A stretch of 64,000 nucleotides of DNA from Desulfacinum infernum DSM 9756 (GTDB taxonomy: Bacteria; Desulfobacterota; Syntrophobacteria; Syntrophobacterales; DSM-9756): NCBI RefSeq assembly GCF_900129305.1, contig NZ_FQVB01000008.1:96654-160653 (forward strand), written 5' to 3'. The notes beneath the pieces are model-generated. The model was not told the origin of the DNA. It worked only from the letters and a program-made list of their open reading frames with translations, and ran no database searches. The position numbers were made by a program, and so were the translations under genes. Within the stretch, counting starts at the first letter, position 1, and every line of letters begins with the position of its first letter. Below are positions 16,585 through 25,536 of this stretch, one piece after another.

Positions 16585-17388
16585 ATGGACATTCTAAGAA
16601 AGATTCTGGAGGTCAAAGCTCAGGAGGTGGAAGAGGCCAAGCGCCGGGAGCCGCTTTCCGCGGTGAGGCGCCGGGCGGAGGAGTCTCCGCCCACGAGGCC
16701 CTTCCTGGAAAGCCTTTCCGCGCCGGGTCCCGAAGGCGTCAATGTGATCGCCGAGATCAAGCGGGCTTCGCCTTCCAAGGGGACGATCCGTGCGGGCCTG
16801 GACCCGAGGGCGTACGCCCGGGCCTACCAGCGGGCGGGGGCCGCGGCCCTTTCCGTCCTGACGGACGAGCGCTTTTTTCAGGGGTCTTTCCGGGATCTGC
16901 AGGTGGCCCGGGAGGCGGTGGAAGTCCCTGTGCTTCGGAAGGACTTCACCATCGACGAATACCAGATTTACGAGGCTCGGGCCGTGGGGGCCGATGCCGT
17001 GCTGTTGATCGTTCGAGCGGTTCCGCCGGATTTTCTCCGAGATGCGTTGTCGCTTTGCCGGGAGCTCGGCCTGGGAGCCCTGGTGGAAGTGCATGACGAG
17101 CGGGAGATGGAAACCGCCCTTGCGCGCGGCGCTCCTCTTATCGGCGTCAACAACAGGGATCTCACCACGTTCCGGACCGATATCGAAACATCCATCCGCC
17201 TGAGAAAACAGCTCCCTGCCGGTATGCCCATGGTGGCGGAAAGCGGCATCGGCGGCCGGGAAGACGTGGAAAGGCTGCTGGATGCGGGAATCTTCAACTT
17301 CCTGGTGGGGGAAAGCCTGGTGCGGGCTCCGGACCCCGAAACGGCGCTCCGAAGCCTGCTGGGCACCGCCGCCGGGTCGCGTTTCTGA
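16585..17388 (+). CDS. trpC: Indole-3-glycerol phosphate synthase
   Basis: Closes the indole ring on CdRP, forming indole-3-glycerol phosphate. The 267-residue barrel is stand-alone, not fused to trpF. Motifs: NVIAEIKRASPSKGTIR (substrate-binding strand), FFQGSFRDLQ, VLRKDFTIDEYQIYEARAVG (catalytic Lys), LIGVNNRDLTTF and MVAESGIGGREDVERL. ATG 16585 has GGAG upstream, immediately after a heptamer array. Confidence 0.97.
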   Translation: MDILRKILEVKAQEVEEAKRREPLSAVRRRAEESPPTRPFLESLSAPGPEGVNVIAEIKRASPSKGTIRAGLDPRAYARAYQRAGAAALSVLTDERFFQGSFRDLQVAREAVEVPVLRKDFTIDEYQIYEARAVGADAVLLIVRAVPPDFLRDALSLCRELGLGALVEVHDEREMETALARGAPLIGVNNRDLTTFRTDIETSIRLRKQLPAGMPMVAESGIGGREDVERLLDAGIFNFLVGESLVRAPDPETALRSLLGTAAGSRF

Positions 17389-17407
17389 CGGTGTATGGGA
17401 TCCGGAA

Positions 17408-17432
17408 GTAGGGGCGGGCTTCATGCCCGCCC
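17408..17432. repeat. Short G+C palindrome
   Basis: GTAGGGGCGGGCTTCATGCC followed by CGCCC, just after trpC; the same family as at 15228 and elsewhere. Confidence 0.6.
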
Positions 17433-17507
17433 GTCGGGATTCGTTCGAGCCCGCCCCAAACCGTCATTTCCCGGAGGGTGGGAACCCGCAGCCGGGACGA
17501 TACAAGG

Positions 17508-17722
17508 AGCCTGTCTGAAAAGGCTATGGATGCCCGCCTTTCTCGTAGCGCAGCCCTTTAGGGCTGCGGAGGAATCTCCGGACGTCGGAGGGGCCGTCGG
17601 GTATTGCCTGTCACTTCATTGGGTCATGACGGCCCCTCTCCGCGGGGCTGAAGCCCCGCGGCTCCGAAAGAAGATGGATCCCTGGACGGCGGATGATGGG
17701 AACCCCTTCTGGGACAGGCTCC
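17508..17722. repeat. MITE-like element, copy B, inside the trp operon
   Basis: Bounded by GGAGCCTGTCTGA on the left and GGGACAGGCTCC on the right, which are inverted repeats. It has internal hairpins at about 17549-17568 and 17640-17661. It lies between trpC and trpF; together with the palindrome it accounts for the 352-base spacer. Confidence 0.8.
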
Positions 17723-17740
17723 CGGACGAAAGGAATGACC

Positions 17741-18391
17741 ATGGAAATCAAGATCTGCGGCATCACCCGGCGGGAAGACGCCCGGATCGCCGCGTCCCTT
17801 GGCGTGGATGCCGTGGGATTCGTCTTTTATCCCAAAAGTCCCCGCCACGTGAGTCGGGAAACGGCCCGGGATCTGGCGGCGGCGCTTCCGGAATCGGTGG
17901 CCAGGGTGGGCGTCTTTGTGGACGAGACCGTGGATCGGGTTTTGGAAACCGCCCGTTTTTGCGGTCTCACCCATGTGCAACTCCACGGCCAAGAGACCCC
18001 GGAAGAGGTGGCCGCCCTGGAAGCCCAAGGGCTCCGGGTCGTCAAGGCCCTTTTCGTCAACCGCGCTCCGGGGCTGGATGTCCAGGATCGTTACCGCCCC
18101 ACGGCCTTCCTGGTGGAGTGCGCGGGGGTGAGCCTTCCCGGCGGAAACGCTCTGGCCTGGGATTGGGCCTCGGCGAAGGATCGCGTGCGGCACCGCCCCA
18201 TGATTCTCGCCGGGGGACTGGATCCCCACAACGTGGCCCGGGCGGTGCGGGCGGCCGAGCCCGCGGCGGTGGATGTGAGTTCCGGGGTGGAAAGACGCCC
18301 CGGTGAAAAGGATGCCCAAAAAATGGAAGCATTCGTGAACGCGGTCCGGCGGTTGAGTCCGCCGGCGGTGGAAGGGAGGATCTTTTCATGA
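17741..18391 (+). CDS. trpF: Phosphoribosylanthranilate isomerase
   Basis: Isomerises PRA to CdRP. The 216-residue barrel shows [19 protein letters not shown] with the catalytic Cys, [16 protein letters not shown], the late [16 protein letters not shown] phosphate site and [18 protein letters not shown] 17741 is chosen because AAAGGA lies about seven bases upstream; ATG 17735 is two codons earlier and too close to it. The right end of the MITE copy supplies sequence up to the ribosome-binding site. The stop overlaps trpB by four bases. Confidence 0.95.
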   Translation: MEIKICGITRREDARIAASLGVDAVGFVFYPKSPRHVSRETARDLAAALPESVARVGVFVDETVDRVLETARFCGLTHVQLHGQETPEEVAALEAQGLRVVKALFVNRAPGLDVQDRYRPTAFLVECAGVSLPGGNALAWDWASAKDRVRHRPMILAGGLDPHNVARAVRAAEPAAVDVSSGVERRPGEKDAQKMEAFVNAVRRLSPPAVEGRIFS

Positions 18392-19587
18392 CGATGCACA
18401 CGGCAAGCCAGCCCATGCCCGATCCCCGCGGCCACTTCGGTCCGTTCGGCGGCCGCTACGTGGCGGAAACCCTCATGCCGGCTCTGCTGGAGCTGGAGGC
18501 CGCCTACGGGGAGGCCCGCACCCAGAAATCTTTCCAGGAGGAATTCCATGCGCTCTTGACGGAATACGCCGGCCGTCCCACGCCGCTCTTCCATGCCCGC
18601 CGTCTGAGCGAGGCCTGCGGCGGGGCCCGGATCTATTTGAAGCGGGAAGACTTGGCCCACACGGGAGCCCACAAGATCAACAACACCCTGGGGCAGGTCC
18701 TTCTGGCCCGGTACATGGGCAAGCGGAAGGTGATCGCCGAAACGGGAGCCGGCCAGCACGGCGTGGCCACGGCCACGGCGGCGGCCCTTTTCGGCATGGA
18801 GTGCAAGGTCTTCATGGGAACGGAAGACGTGCGCCGACAGGCTCCCAACGTGCGCCGCATGGAACTCCTCGGGGCGGAAGTGGTCCCCGTGGCGTCCGGA
18901 ACCGGCACCCTCAAGGACGCCATGAACGAAGCCATGCGCTACTGGGTGGGCGCCGTTCGGGACACCTTCTACGTGATCGGATCCGTCGCCGGTCCCCATC
19001 CCTATCCCATGATGGTGCGGGATTTCCAGCGGGTGATCGGAGACGAGGCGAGATGCCAGATCCTGGAAAGGGAGGGGCGCCTGCCGGACGTGCTGGTGGC
19101 GTGCGTGGGGGGCGGCAGCAACGCCATGGGCCTCTTCCACCCCTTCCTGGCCGACCCCGTGGCCATGATCGGAGTGGAAGCCGCCGGCGAAGGGGTTTCC
19201 ACGGGAAAGCACGCAGCCACCCTGGGTGCCGGTTCCGTGGGGGTGCTGCATGGCTCCAAGTCCTACGTGCTCCAGGACGAACACGGCCAGATCCGGGAAG
19301 CCCATTCCATCTCGGCGGGCCTGGATTATCCGGGCGTCGGGCCGGAACACGCGTGGCTCAAGGAATCGGGCCGGGCCGCCTACGTCTCCGTAACCGACCA
19401 GGAAGCCCTGGACGCCTTCCGGCGCCTGGCCGCCCTGGAAGGAATCATCCCGGCTCTCGAAAGCGCCCACGCTTTGGCCTACGCCATGGTGGAGGCCGCC
19501 CGGCGGGGTCCGGGCGAGATCCTCATCGTCAACCTTTCCGGGCGCGGAGACAAGGATCTGGGGATCATCTTCCGGGATGGAGGGTGA
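18388..19587 (+). CDS. trpB: Tryptophan synthase beta chain
   Basis: A PLP enzyme joining indole and serine. The 399-residue protein is the standard TrpB1 type. Motifs: [19 protein letters not shown] with the PLP lysine, [19 protein letters not shown], the phosphate loop [10 protein letters not shown] and [13 protein letters not shown]. It overlaps trpF (ATGA at 18388-18391). A purine-rich heptamer array begins immediately after its stop. Confidence 0.98.
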   Translation: MTMHTASQPMPDPRGHFGPFGGRYVAETLMPALLELEAAYGEARTQKSFQEEFHALLTEYAGRPTPLFHARRLSEACGGARIYLKREDLAHTGAHKINNTLGQVLLARYMGKRKVIAETGAGQHGVATATAAALFGMECKVFMGTEDVRRQAPNVRRMELLGAEVVPVASGTGTLKDAMNEAMRYWVGAVRDTFYVIGSVAGPHPYPMMVRDFQRVIGDEARCQILEREGRLPDVLVACVGGGSNAMGLFHPFLADPVAMIGVEAAGEGVSTGKHAATLGAGSVGVLHGSKSYVLQDEHGQIREAHSISAGLDYPGVGPEHAWLKESGRAAYVSVTDQEALDAFRRLAALEGIIPALESAHALAYAMVEAARRGPGEILIVNLSGRGDKDLGIIFRDGG

Positions 19588-19655
19588 GAGGGGAAAGGCT
19601 AAAGGCTAAAGGTGAAAGGTAAAAGGGGAAGGGGACAGGTGGAAGGTGGAAGGCG
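19587..19655 (+). repeat. Purine-rich heptamer array (b)
   Basis: AAAGGCT, AAAGGCT, AAAGGTG, AAAGGTA and related 7-bp units directly downstream of trpB. A similar array follows glgP (47540-47600). Confidence 0.75.
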
Positions 19656-19659
19656 CTGG

Positions 19660-19872
19660 GAGTCTGTTCGAGGATGGTTCTCCGGCTCAAGAGGCCGGGC
19701 AGCTTGTGTCCTCTTCGTAGCCGCGGGGCTTCAGCCCCGCGGAAAAGGGCCGTCGTGAACCCATGAAGTGACGGGAGGTGCCTGACGGCTATCCGATGCC
19801 CCGGGCCCCTGCCGCAGCCCTGAAGGGCTGCGCTACGAGAAACGTGGTCATCCATAGCGTTTTCGGAAAAGA
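19660..19872. repeat. MITE-like element, copy C (reverse), inside the trp operon
   Basis: Hairpins at about 19723-19742 (CCGCGGGGCTTCAGCCCCGC) and 19813-19830 (GCAGCCCTGAAGGGCTGC), with the conserved CCCATGAAGTGACGGG between. The terminal repeats are degenerate. It lies between trpB and trpA. Confidence 0.75.
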
Positions 19873-19895
19873 TCTTACGGGAAAGGGACGGACCA

Positions 19896-20702
19896 ATGAG
19901 TCGATTGCGGGAAGTGTTCACGGAGTTAAGGCGCAAGGGGGAAGGAGCGCTGGTGGGGTTTGTGACGGCCGGGGATCCGACCCCGGATAGGTCCTTGGCG
20001 CTCATTCGTTCCATGTTCGGGGCGGGTCTGGACATTTTGGAGCTGGGGGTTCCCTTTTCGGATCCCACCGCGGACGGCCCGGTGATCCAGCGTTCGTCGG
20101 CGCGGGCCCTGGCGCAGGGCATGACCCTGGAGAAGGTCCTGGCCATGTGCCGGGAGATCCGCCGGTTCAGCCGGGTGCCCGTGGTGATTTTCAGCTATTA
20201 CAATCCCATTCTGGCGGTGGGGCCCGCCGCCTTTTACGACCAGGCCGTGGACGCCGGAGCCGACGGCGTGCTGGTGGTGGATCTGCCCCCCGAGGAATCC
20301 CGGGAGATGCTGGATGCCTGGAAAGGAAACGATCTGGACCTCATCCGGCTGGTGGCCCCCACCACGCCTACGGAGCGCATGGAGGCCGTCACCCGGGAGG
20401 CGTCCGGTTTCGTCTACCTGGTTTCCATGACGGGAGTCACGGGAAGCGCCGGGCTGGACCTGACGGAGGTGGAGGCCACCGCCGGCCGGCTGAAGCAGGT
20501 GACCTCCCTGCCGGTGTGCGTGGGATTCGGGATTTCCAAGGCGGAACACGTGGCGGCGGTCTGCCGGACGGCCGACGGGGCCGTGGTGGGAAGCGCCTTC
20601 GAGCGCCTCATCGAGGAAAACCTGGAAAATGAGAACCTGCCGGACCTGATCGCCGCCTACACCCGGGAACTCAAGGCCGCCACCCGCCGAACCTCGCCGT
20701 AG
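19896..20702 (+). CDS. trpA: Tryptophan synthase alpha chain
   Basis: Cleaves indole-3-glycerol phosphate and channels indole to TrpB. The 268-residue barrel has LELGVPFSDPTADGPVIQRS with the two catalytic acidic residues (Glu and Asp), ADGVLVVDLPPEES, the phosphate-loop VSMTGVTGSAG and VGFGISKAEHVAAV. It is the last gene of the operon and is separated from trpB by 308 bases of repeats, which is unusual for a pair that is normally coupled. A small CCCCC-TAAC-GGGGG hairpin follows the stop at 20711-20724 but lacks a T-run. Confidence 0.97.
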   Translation: MSRLREVFTELRRKGEGALVGFVTAGDPTPDRSLALIRSMFGAGLDILELGVPFSDPTADGPVIQRSSARALAQGMTLEKVLAMCREIRRFSRVPVVIFSYYNPILAVGPAAFYDQAVDAGADGVLVVDLPPEESREMLDAWKGNDLDLIRLVAPTTPTERMEAVTREASGFVYLVSMTGVTGSAGLDLTEVEATAGRLKQVTSLPVCVGFGISKAEHVAAVCRTADGAVVGSAFERLIEENLENENLPDLIAAYTRELKAATRRTSP

Positions 20703-20933
20703 CCCTGTTTCCCCCTAACGGGGGAGCGGCACAAGGCGCGATTCCAACCGGCGGCACGCCGGTTCGACCGGGGGGCTATTCATGCTTCGGGGTTCGGGAT
20801 TCGGTCGTTTCACGAAGTCTGGGGTTTCCGCTTTTGCGGCGACGACGTATAAAATCATGGTGGCGGCAACATCGAAAGTGTTTGTACCGGCCCATGGTGG
20901 CCGATTCTTTCCGGTGGGGGATTTGGAAACGCC

Positions 20934-21278
20934 ATGGTTCCGCGTAGCACGGCACTGGCAAGAAAGACGGAGGAAAGGCGCCGACTGGCCCTTGTCTTGG
21001 CCGGGAAGGTCTGCGACTACCTGAAAGGATTGGGGGCTGCAGATGCGTTCGTCATCGGCTCCGTTCTTCATCCCGACCAATTTCATCCCCATTCGGACGT
21101 GGATTTCGTTGTGGTGGGGCTGCCGGAGATCCACATGTATCGAGTGGAAGGGCGGATCGAGGAAATCCTGGCCGGAATGCCGTTCGACTTGATCTACCTG
21201 GAGACACTGCCCGAGGAACGCCGGGAATTCATCCTTCAAAAGGGGAGAGCATGGAAGGAATTCATAGGGATTCCCTGA
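20934..21278 (+). CDS. mntA: MntA-like nucleotidyltransferase antitoxin
   Basis: A 114-residue minimal nucleotidyltransferase. FVIGSVLHPDQFHPHSDVDF contains the G-S...D-x-D catalytic signature (G42, S43, D55, D57). In MntA/HepT systems this enzyme AMPylates the HepT toxin and thereby neutralises it. It is followed with a 28-base overlap by a HepT-like gene. The ATG at 20934 is supported by GGGGG about 14 bases upstream but there is no ideal ribosome-binding site. A TATAAA box at 20848-20853 may belong to its promoter. Confidence 0.8.
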   Translation: MVPRSTALARKTEERRRLALVLAGKVCDYLKGLGAADAFVIGSVLHPDQFHPHSDVDFVVVGLPEIHMYRVEGRIEEILAGMPFDLIYLETLPEERREFILQKGRAWKEFIGIP

Positions 21279-21718
21279 TTCGCCTGGAGGAATTGAATCG
21301 GGAGATATCGGCAGTGGAGCGGAAAGTCTCCCGCCTAAAACGCCTCCAGGATCCGGAAGACATCGATTCCTACATACGGGCCATTGCTTCGGCCATTCAG
21401 TCCGCCTATACGGGCATGGAAAAGATTCTCAAGGAAATCCTGAGGACCTATGACGGCTCAGTCCCCAGCGGGGAGGACTGGCATGTGATGCTGCTCAAGC
21501 GGGCCGTCCTCCCGGATCCCGGAAACGAACGCCCGGCCGTGATCAGCCGGGAGACCATGGAATCCTTGGATCTGTTGCGCTCTTTCCGACATGTGGTCCG
21601 TCATGTGTACCACTACAACCTGCATCCCGAGAGGGTCTTGGAGCAGGCAGGGATCCTGCTTGCGGTGGCCCCGGGCTTCCAGCGGGAGATTCTGGAGTTT
21701 CTGGAGGTCATGGGCTGA
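21251..21718 (+). CDS. hepT: HepT-like ribonuclease toxin
   Basis: A 155-residue alpha-helical protein with the HEPN-type R-x4-H-x-Y motif in RHVVRHVYHYN (R113, H118, Y120), the catalytic signature of HepT RNases. Helical segments IRAIASAIQSAYTGMEKILK and LDLLRSFRHVVRHV fit the four-helix HEPN fold. The ATG has GGGGAGAG upstream and overlaps mntA by 28 bases. This pairing (nucleotidyltransferase first, HEPN second) matches the type VII toxin-antitoxin arrangement. The 3' end overlaps the convergent GATase-like gene by 11 bases. Confidence 0.8.
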   Translation: MEGIHRDSLIRLEELNREISAVERKVSRLKRLQDPEDIDSYIRAIASAIQSAYTGMEKILKEILRTYDGSVPSGEDWHVMLLKRAVLPDPGNERPAVISRETMESLDLLRSFRHVVRHVYHYNLHPERVLEQAGILLAVAPGFQREILEFLEVMG

Positions 21719-23009
21719 GGGATCCTGAAAGGGCTCCGTAGAGAAGCCGATCCAGGATCTGGAAAAGGGACCGGCTGAGTCCTTCATGGCTCATGTTCCG
21801 CCCGAAAAGTTCCCTTCGCAGACCGTCCACGGTGGGGTTCACCGACTGAAGCTTGGCAAGGGACCGGCTTTGCCCCGCCGCCCTTTCTTCCAGCAAGAGA
21901 CGCTTGGCCTTTCGACAGAAGAGGCGCACCGTTTCCAGAAGTTCCCGGCTCGGAACATCCCAAGCGGGATCCGGCCGAGTGTCCCGGGGGCTTCCTTCCA
22001 ACTCTTCCAGAAGGGATCGCAGGCATACGGCAAGCGTTCCGTATTCCAGGCCTCGAAGGCCCCGCTGCCACTGCAGGAGCCACGGGCGGCGCCATCGCCA
22101 CAACAGGTTCCGCTCTCCGAAGGCGATGAGGGATTGGGCTTCCTGGTGGGCTTCCCGGAGACATTCCAGAGCCTCTCGGCCGGGTCGACTCCGGATCTTT
22201 TCGTGTTCCAGGGGGGCTTCCTCGGAGGACCGGCGGGCGGTTGCAGACGGCCGACTGCCGGATGCGCCGGGTTCTTCCAGGATGTTCAGCAAAAGCCGGT
22301 TTCCCCAGGCACATCCGGGTGTTTCCAAATGCGGATAAGACAGGACGAGTCGCCCCCGTCCCAGCGGGGTGATCAGGATGGCGGGTTCCCCGGCCAGGCG
22401 CTCCGGGTTGAGCGGAATGCCGTAGTCCGCTTCCCACGCGTTCCAGTCGCCCCCGTGGGCGCGCACATCCGAAAAGCAAAGATCGGCCACCCGGAAATCC
22501 CGTCCCGGTCCCTGATAGGTGGCCAGCCTTTCCACCGGAACGTTTGCGGGTATCGCGAACTGGGACGGCCACCAGATGGAAACGGGGATGCGCGGAGGAA
22601 GATCGTGCCAGCAGGGGTGGTCGGATCGCCCTTCGATCCAGATTTCCCCGCTGGCGTTGGGAAGGCGCTCTTTCAGAGGCTTGCGCGCGATCGGCGTGAG
22701 CCCTAGGGACGACGGGCTGGACAGGGCCAGGCCGGCGCCGCCGCAAACCCCCAGGTAGGTGCCGCCTCCTTCCACGAACCGTCGGATCGCGAGGCTCCCT
22801 TCCCCGCCTAGGGCCTGCGCCTTGTGGGACGCCCATCCCCCGGGAACCACCAGGACGGAAAACCGGTCTAGGACGCCTTGCCGGATCCGGGACGCCGTGA
22901 CGAGCCGAAACGGAACGCCCAGTTGGCGAAAGGTCTCCACGAAGAGAAGACCCCAGACCAGGGATTGGTCCCAGAAAAGGGCAGCCGAAGCGTTGGGGTT
23001 TTCGTTCAC
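21708..23009 (-). CDS. Protein with GATase1-like (BPL_N-type) N-terminal domain
   Basis: A 433-residue protein. The first 240 residues form a class I glutamine-amidotransferase-like fold: VLVVPGGWASHKAQALGGEG, then TYLGVCGGAGLALSSPSSLG with the nucleophile-elbow Cys, and later ITPLGRGRLVLSYPHLETPG. This matches the BPL_N family (biotin-protein-ligase N-terminal-like), which is of unknown substrate. The remaining 190 residues are helical and Arg/Leu/Glu-rich with no recognised domain. The start is GTG 23007-23009 with a poor ribosome-binding site, directly after a heptamer array. Function unknown. Confidence 0.7.
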   Translation of the reverse strand: MNENPNASAALFWDQSLVWGLLFVETFRQLGVPFRLVTASRIRQGVLDRFSVLVVPGGWASHKAQALGGEGSLAIRRFVEGGGTYLGVCGGAGLALSSPSSLGLTPIARKPLKERLPNASGEIWIEGRSDHPCWHDLPPRIPVSIWWPSQFAIPANVPVERLATYQGPGRDFRVADLCFSDVRAHGGDWNAWEADYGIPLNPERLAGEPAILITPLGRGRLVLSYPHLETPGCAWGNRLLLNILEEPGASGSRPSATARRSSEEAPLEHEKIRSRPGREALECLREAHQEAQSLIAFGERNLLWRWRRPWLLQWQRGLRGLEYGTLAVCLRSLLEELEGSPRDTRPDPAWDVPSRELLETVRLFCRKAKRLLLEERAAGQSRSLAKLQSVNPTVDGLRRELFGRNMSHEGLSRSLFQILDRLLYGALSGSLSP

Positions 23010-23026
23010 GGGGCACCGTTTTTTTA

Positions 23027-23184
23027 GCTGTCAGCTCTCAGCTGTCAGCTTTCAGTTATCAGTCGTCGGTTATCGGTTGTCGGGCAATCCCCCCCGGCCC
23101 CCCTTTGAAAAAGGGGGGAGAAAATTTCCGCCGCATCACCCATCACTCATCACTCGTCACCCATCACAGCTTGCGGATCACGGA
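23027..23184 (-). repeat. Heptamer-array element (c)
   Basis: Read on the minus strand after the flavoprotein stop: GTGATCC and GTGATGA/GTGATGG units, the C6-T-A-G6 hairpin (23098-23118), then ACCGATA/AACTGAA/AGCTGAC units up to the next gene start. Same order as element (a). Confidence 0.88.
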
Positions 23185-24918
23185 TCACGATTCCCCTTCG
23201 CTCAAGTCCACCATGCCCGACTTCTTGACGGCCGCCACACCGCCCTGAAGGTTCAGCGCGTTGGTGATCCCCGCCTTTCGAAGCTGGAGGAGGGCTTCAT
23301 AGGAGCGCACGCCGCTGTTGCAGACCACCACCAGCTTCTTGTCCCTGGGGACCTGGTCCAGGCGTTCTTCCAGGGTTTCCTGAGGGATGTTGATCCAGCG
23401 GTCGCCGAACCGGGCGACGAACGGAGCGGCGTTTTGCGGGCCGCGAACGTCCAGGCAGAGGAGGTCGTCTTCCTTGCCGCGGAAAAAGAGGGCTTCGAAT
23501 TCTTCCGGATCCACGGTGCGGTTGAGGCCGTCCAGGACGTTTTCCGCCGTGTTTCCCAGGGCGTTAACGATGTCCATGGCGGAGGCGAAGGGCGGCGTGT
23601 AGGCCACTTCCAGGTTGGACAGGTCTTCCACCGTGCCTTTGGCGGCCAGGAGGGCCGCCAAGGCGTTGATGCGCCCCACCAGAGCGTCCCCGTTGTGGCT
23701 CATGCCCTGGACGCCCAGAACGCGCCGGGTTTTTCGGTCCACCACAGCGGCAAGGTACATGAGGTCCTGGGTGGGATAAAAGTGGGCCCGGTCCGCCTGA
23801 ACCACCAGCACAAAGACCGGATCAAAGCCCTCGGCTTCGGCCGCCTTTCGGGTGAGGCCCGCCGTGGCCACGGCCATGTCGAAGATCTTGACGGCGAAGG
23901 TGCCCACGGATCCCGGAAAACGGGCGGACCCTCCCGCGATGTTGGTTCCGATGATCCGCCCCTGGCGGTTTGCCAAGGACCCCTGAGGAAAATGAAAGTG
24001 CTTTGCGGTGATCTGGTGCAGGACCTCGATGCAGTCGCCCCCCGCATAAATGGACGGGTCCGACGTCTGCAGCCGCTGGTTCACCAGGATGCCGCCTCGG
24101 GGTGACACGGCGAGGCCCGCCGCCCGGGCCAGATCCCCGTTGGGGCGCACCCCCACGGCGGTGATCACCAGATCCGCTTCCAGCTCTCTTTTATCCGTTC
24201 GAACCATCAGGGGACCGTCTTCGTCCGTTTCCGCCACTTCCCGGACCGTCTCTCCCAGGTGGACCGTCACGTCGTGTTCTTCCAGATGCTTTTGCACCAT
24301 GCGCGCGAGGGACGTGTCCAGCACGCCGGGAAGCACCTGGGGAGCGATTTCCACGATGGTCGTTTCCACGCCCCACAGGTCGCTCAAGGCTTCGGCCATT
24401 TCACATCCGATGGCCCCGGCCCCCACGATCACCGCCTTGTCCACTTCCCCCTTGGCGATCTTTTCCTTGACCGCCATGGCTTCGTGGAGGTTGGAAACAC
24501 TCGTCACCCGCGGATGATCCAACCCGGGAATGGGCAGTCGGTTGGGAATGCTTCCCGTGGCCAGGACCAGGTAATCGTAGGGTAGGTCTTTTTCTTGGCC
24601 GGTCAGGAGGTTCCGCACCCACACCCTTTTGGCCTTCCGGTCGATGGACTCGGCCCGCGTACGGGTGAGCACCTTCACTCCCTTGGCCTTTTCAAAGAAT
24701 TCGGGGGTTCGCAGCATGTGGAAGCTGGTGCTCATGAGCTCGTTCACGTCGCTCACGTCCCCCGAAATGTAGTAGGGGATGCCGCAGCCGCCGTAAGAAA
24801 TGTATTCGTCCTGATCCACCATGATCACGTCGAAATCGGGCCGAAGGCGCTTGATCCGGCAGGCCGTCTTGGGCCCCAGCGCCACCGCTCCGATGATCAC
24901 CACTCGAGTCGTCGCCAT
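23185..24918 (-). CDS. CoA-disulfide-reductase-like flavoprotein with C-terminal rhodanese domain
   Basis: A 577-residue pyridine nucleotide-disulfide oxidoreductase. FAD-binding segment TRVVIIGAVALGPKTACRI; single active-site Cys45 in SYGGCGIPYYISGD as in CoA-disulfide reductases, NADH oxidases and NADPH:sulfur/polysulfide reductases. NAD-binding AVIVGAGAIGCEMAEALSDL at about residue 150. The C-terminal about 100 residues are a rhodanese domain with VVVCNSGVRSYEALLQLRKA. The fusion is the CoADR-RHD type linked in other bacteria to polysulfide or persulfide reduction. ATG 24916-24918 has GGGAGG upstream; the upstream in-frame extension is ignored. Confidence 0.88.
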   Translation of the reverse strand: MATTRVVIIGAVALGPKTACRIKRLRPDFDVIMVDQDEYISYGGCGIPYYISGDVSDVNELMSTSFHMLRTPEFFEKAKGVKVLTRTRAESIDRKAKRVWVRNLLTGQEKDLPYDYLVLATGSIPNRLPIPGLDHPRVTSVSNLHEAMAVKEKIAKGEVDKAVIVGAGAIGCEMAEALSDLWGVETTIVEIAPQVLPGVLDTSLARMVQKHLEEHDVTVHLGETVREVAETDEDGPLMVRTDKRELEADLVITAVGVRPNGDLARAAGLAVSPRGGILVNQRLQTSDPSIYAGGDCIEVLHQITAKHFHFPQGSLANRQGRIIGTNIAGGSARFPGSVGTFAVKIFDMAVATAGLTRKAAEAEGFDPVFVLVVQADRAHFYPTQDLMYLAAVVDRKTRRVLGVQGMSHNGDALVGRINALAALLAAKGTVEDLSNLEVAYTPPFASAMDIVNALGNTAENVLDGLNRTVDPEEFEALFFRGKEDDLLCLDVRGPQNAAPFVARFGDRWINIPQETLEERLDQVPRDKKLVVVCNSGVRSYEALLQLRKAGITNALNLQGGVAAVKKSGMVDLSEGES

Positions 24919-25026
24919 CGTTGCCTCCCGTGCTCCTAGGAACTGAACAACCGCCAATGAACGCCAATCAACACCAAGGGCCTTGACCATCATGTGGGCG
25001 CGGCGAAGGCCGCCAAGGAGGTGCCG

Positions 25027-25290
25027 TCACTGGTTGCCGAAACCGCGTATGGATCCGCAGTCGGGGCAGGTCCAGGTGATGCCGTTGCAGGTCATGCCCC
25101 AGAAGTTTTCCTCCATGCAATCGGAACAGATCATGAACCCGCACGGGCAGGTCCAGCAAAAGGGCTGGTCCGTTCCGCACGTGGAGCAGACGTACCGCTC
25201 GGGACGCCGGCGCTTGCGGGGGATTCCCTGTCGTTTCACCTCCCCGGATCGGGGCGCCTCGCCCGGATCGAATCGTACATCTTTTTCCAT
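25027..25290 (-). CDS. Small cysteine-rich zinc-ribbon protein
   Basis: An 87-residue protein with ten Cys, mostly in C-x2-C-type pairs: YVCSTCGTDQPFCWTCPCGF, ICSDCMEENFWGMTCNG and TWTCPDCG. This is a double treble-clef or zinc-ribbon pattern with a basic N-terminal linker (RQGIPRKRRRPERY). The start is put at ATG 25288-25290; the frame is open further upstream to 25461 but lacks a ribosome-binding site. No family is recognised with confidence. It could bind nucleic acid or act as a metal-binding scaffold. Confidence 0.6.
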   Translation of the reverse strand: MEKDVRFDPGEAPRSGEVKRQGIPRKRRRPERYVCSTCGTDQPFCWTCPCGFMICSDCMEENFWGMTCNGITWTCPDCGSIRGFGNQ

Positions 25291-25494
25291 AATGCCTTGA
25301 AAGACCTCAATTATTTTCTTGAAACACAACGCGCATCTTTCGGAGACATGCAATGGCGAAGGGTCCTTCGCCCCTGCGTTCTTGCCCCGTGTCGTCTTGA
25401 ACATGAACCGCGGTCGCACTCTAGGGGTTTTTCCCCCACCCCGCAACCCCAACGGCCGCACCCCTCCCGGTTCGCCTCCCCCGGCGACCCTCGC

Positions 25495-25536
25495 CCTTAC
25501 TCATCCCCATCACTCATCACTCATCACCCATTGTTC
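25495..25536 (-). repeat. Short heptamer array (d)
   Basis: TCATCAC-type 7-bp units (GTGATGA on the gene strand) directly downstream of the lactonase-like stop. Confidence 0.7.

Noticed and set aside
20711..20724. Terminator after trpA
   Set aside because: A small C5/G5 hairpin is present but no T-run follows, so it is not called.
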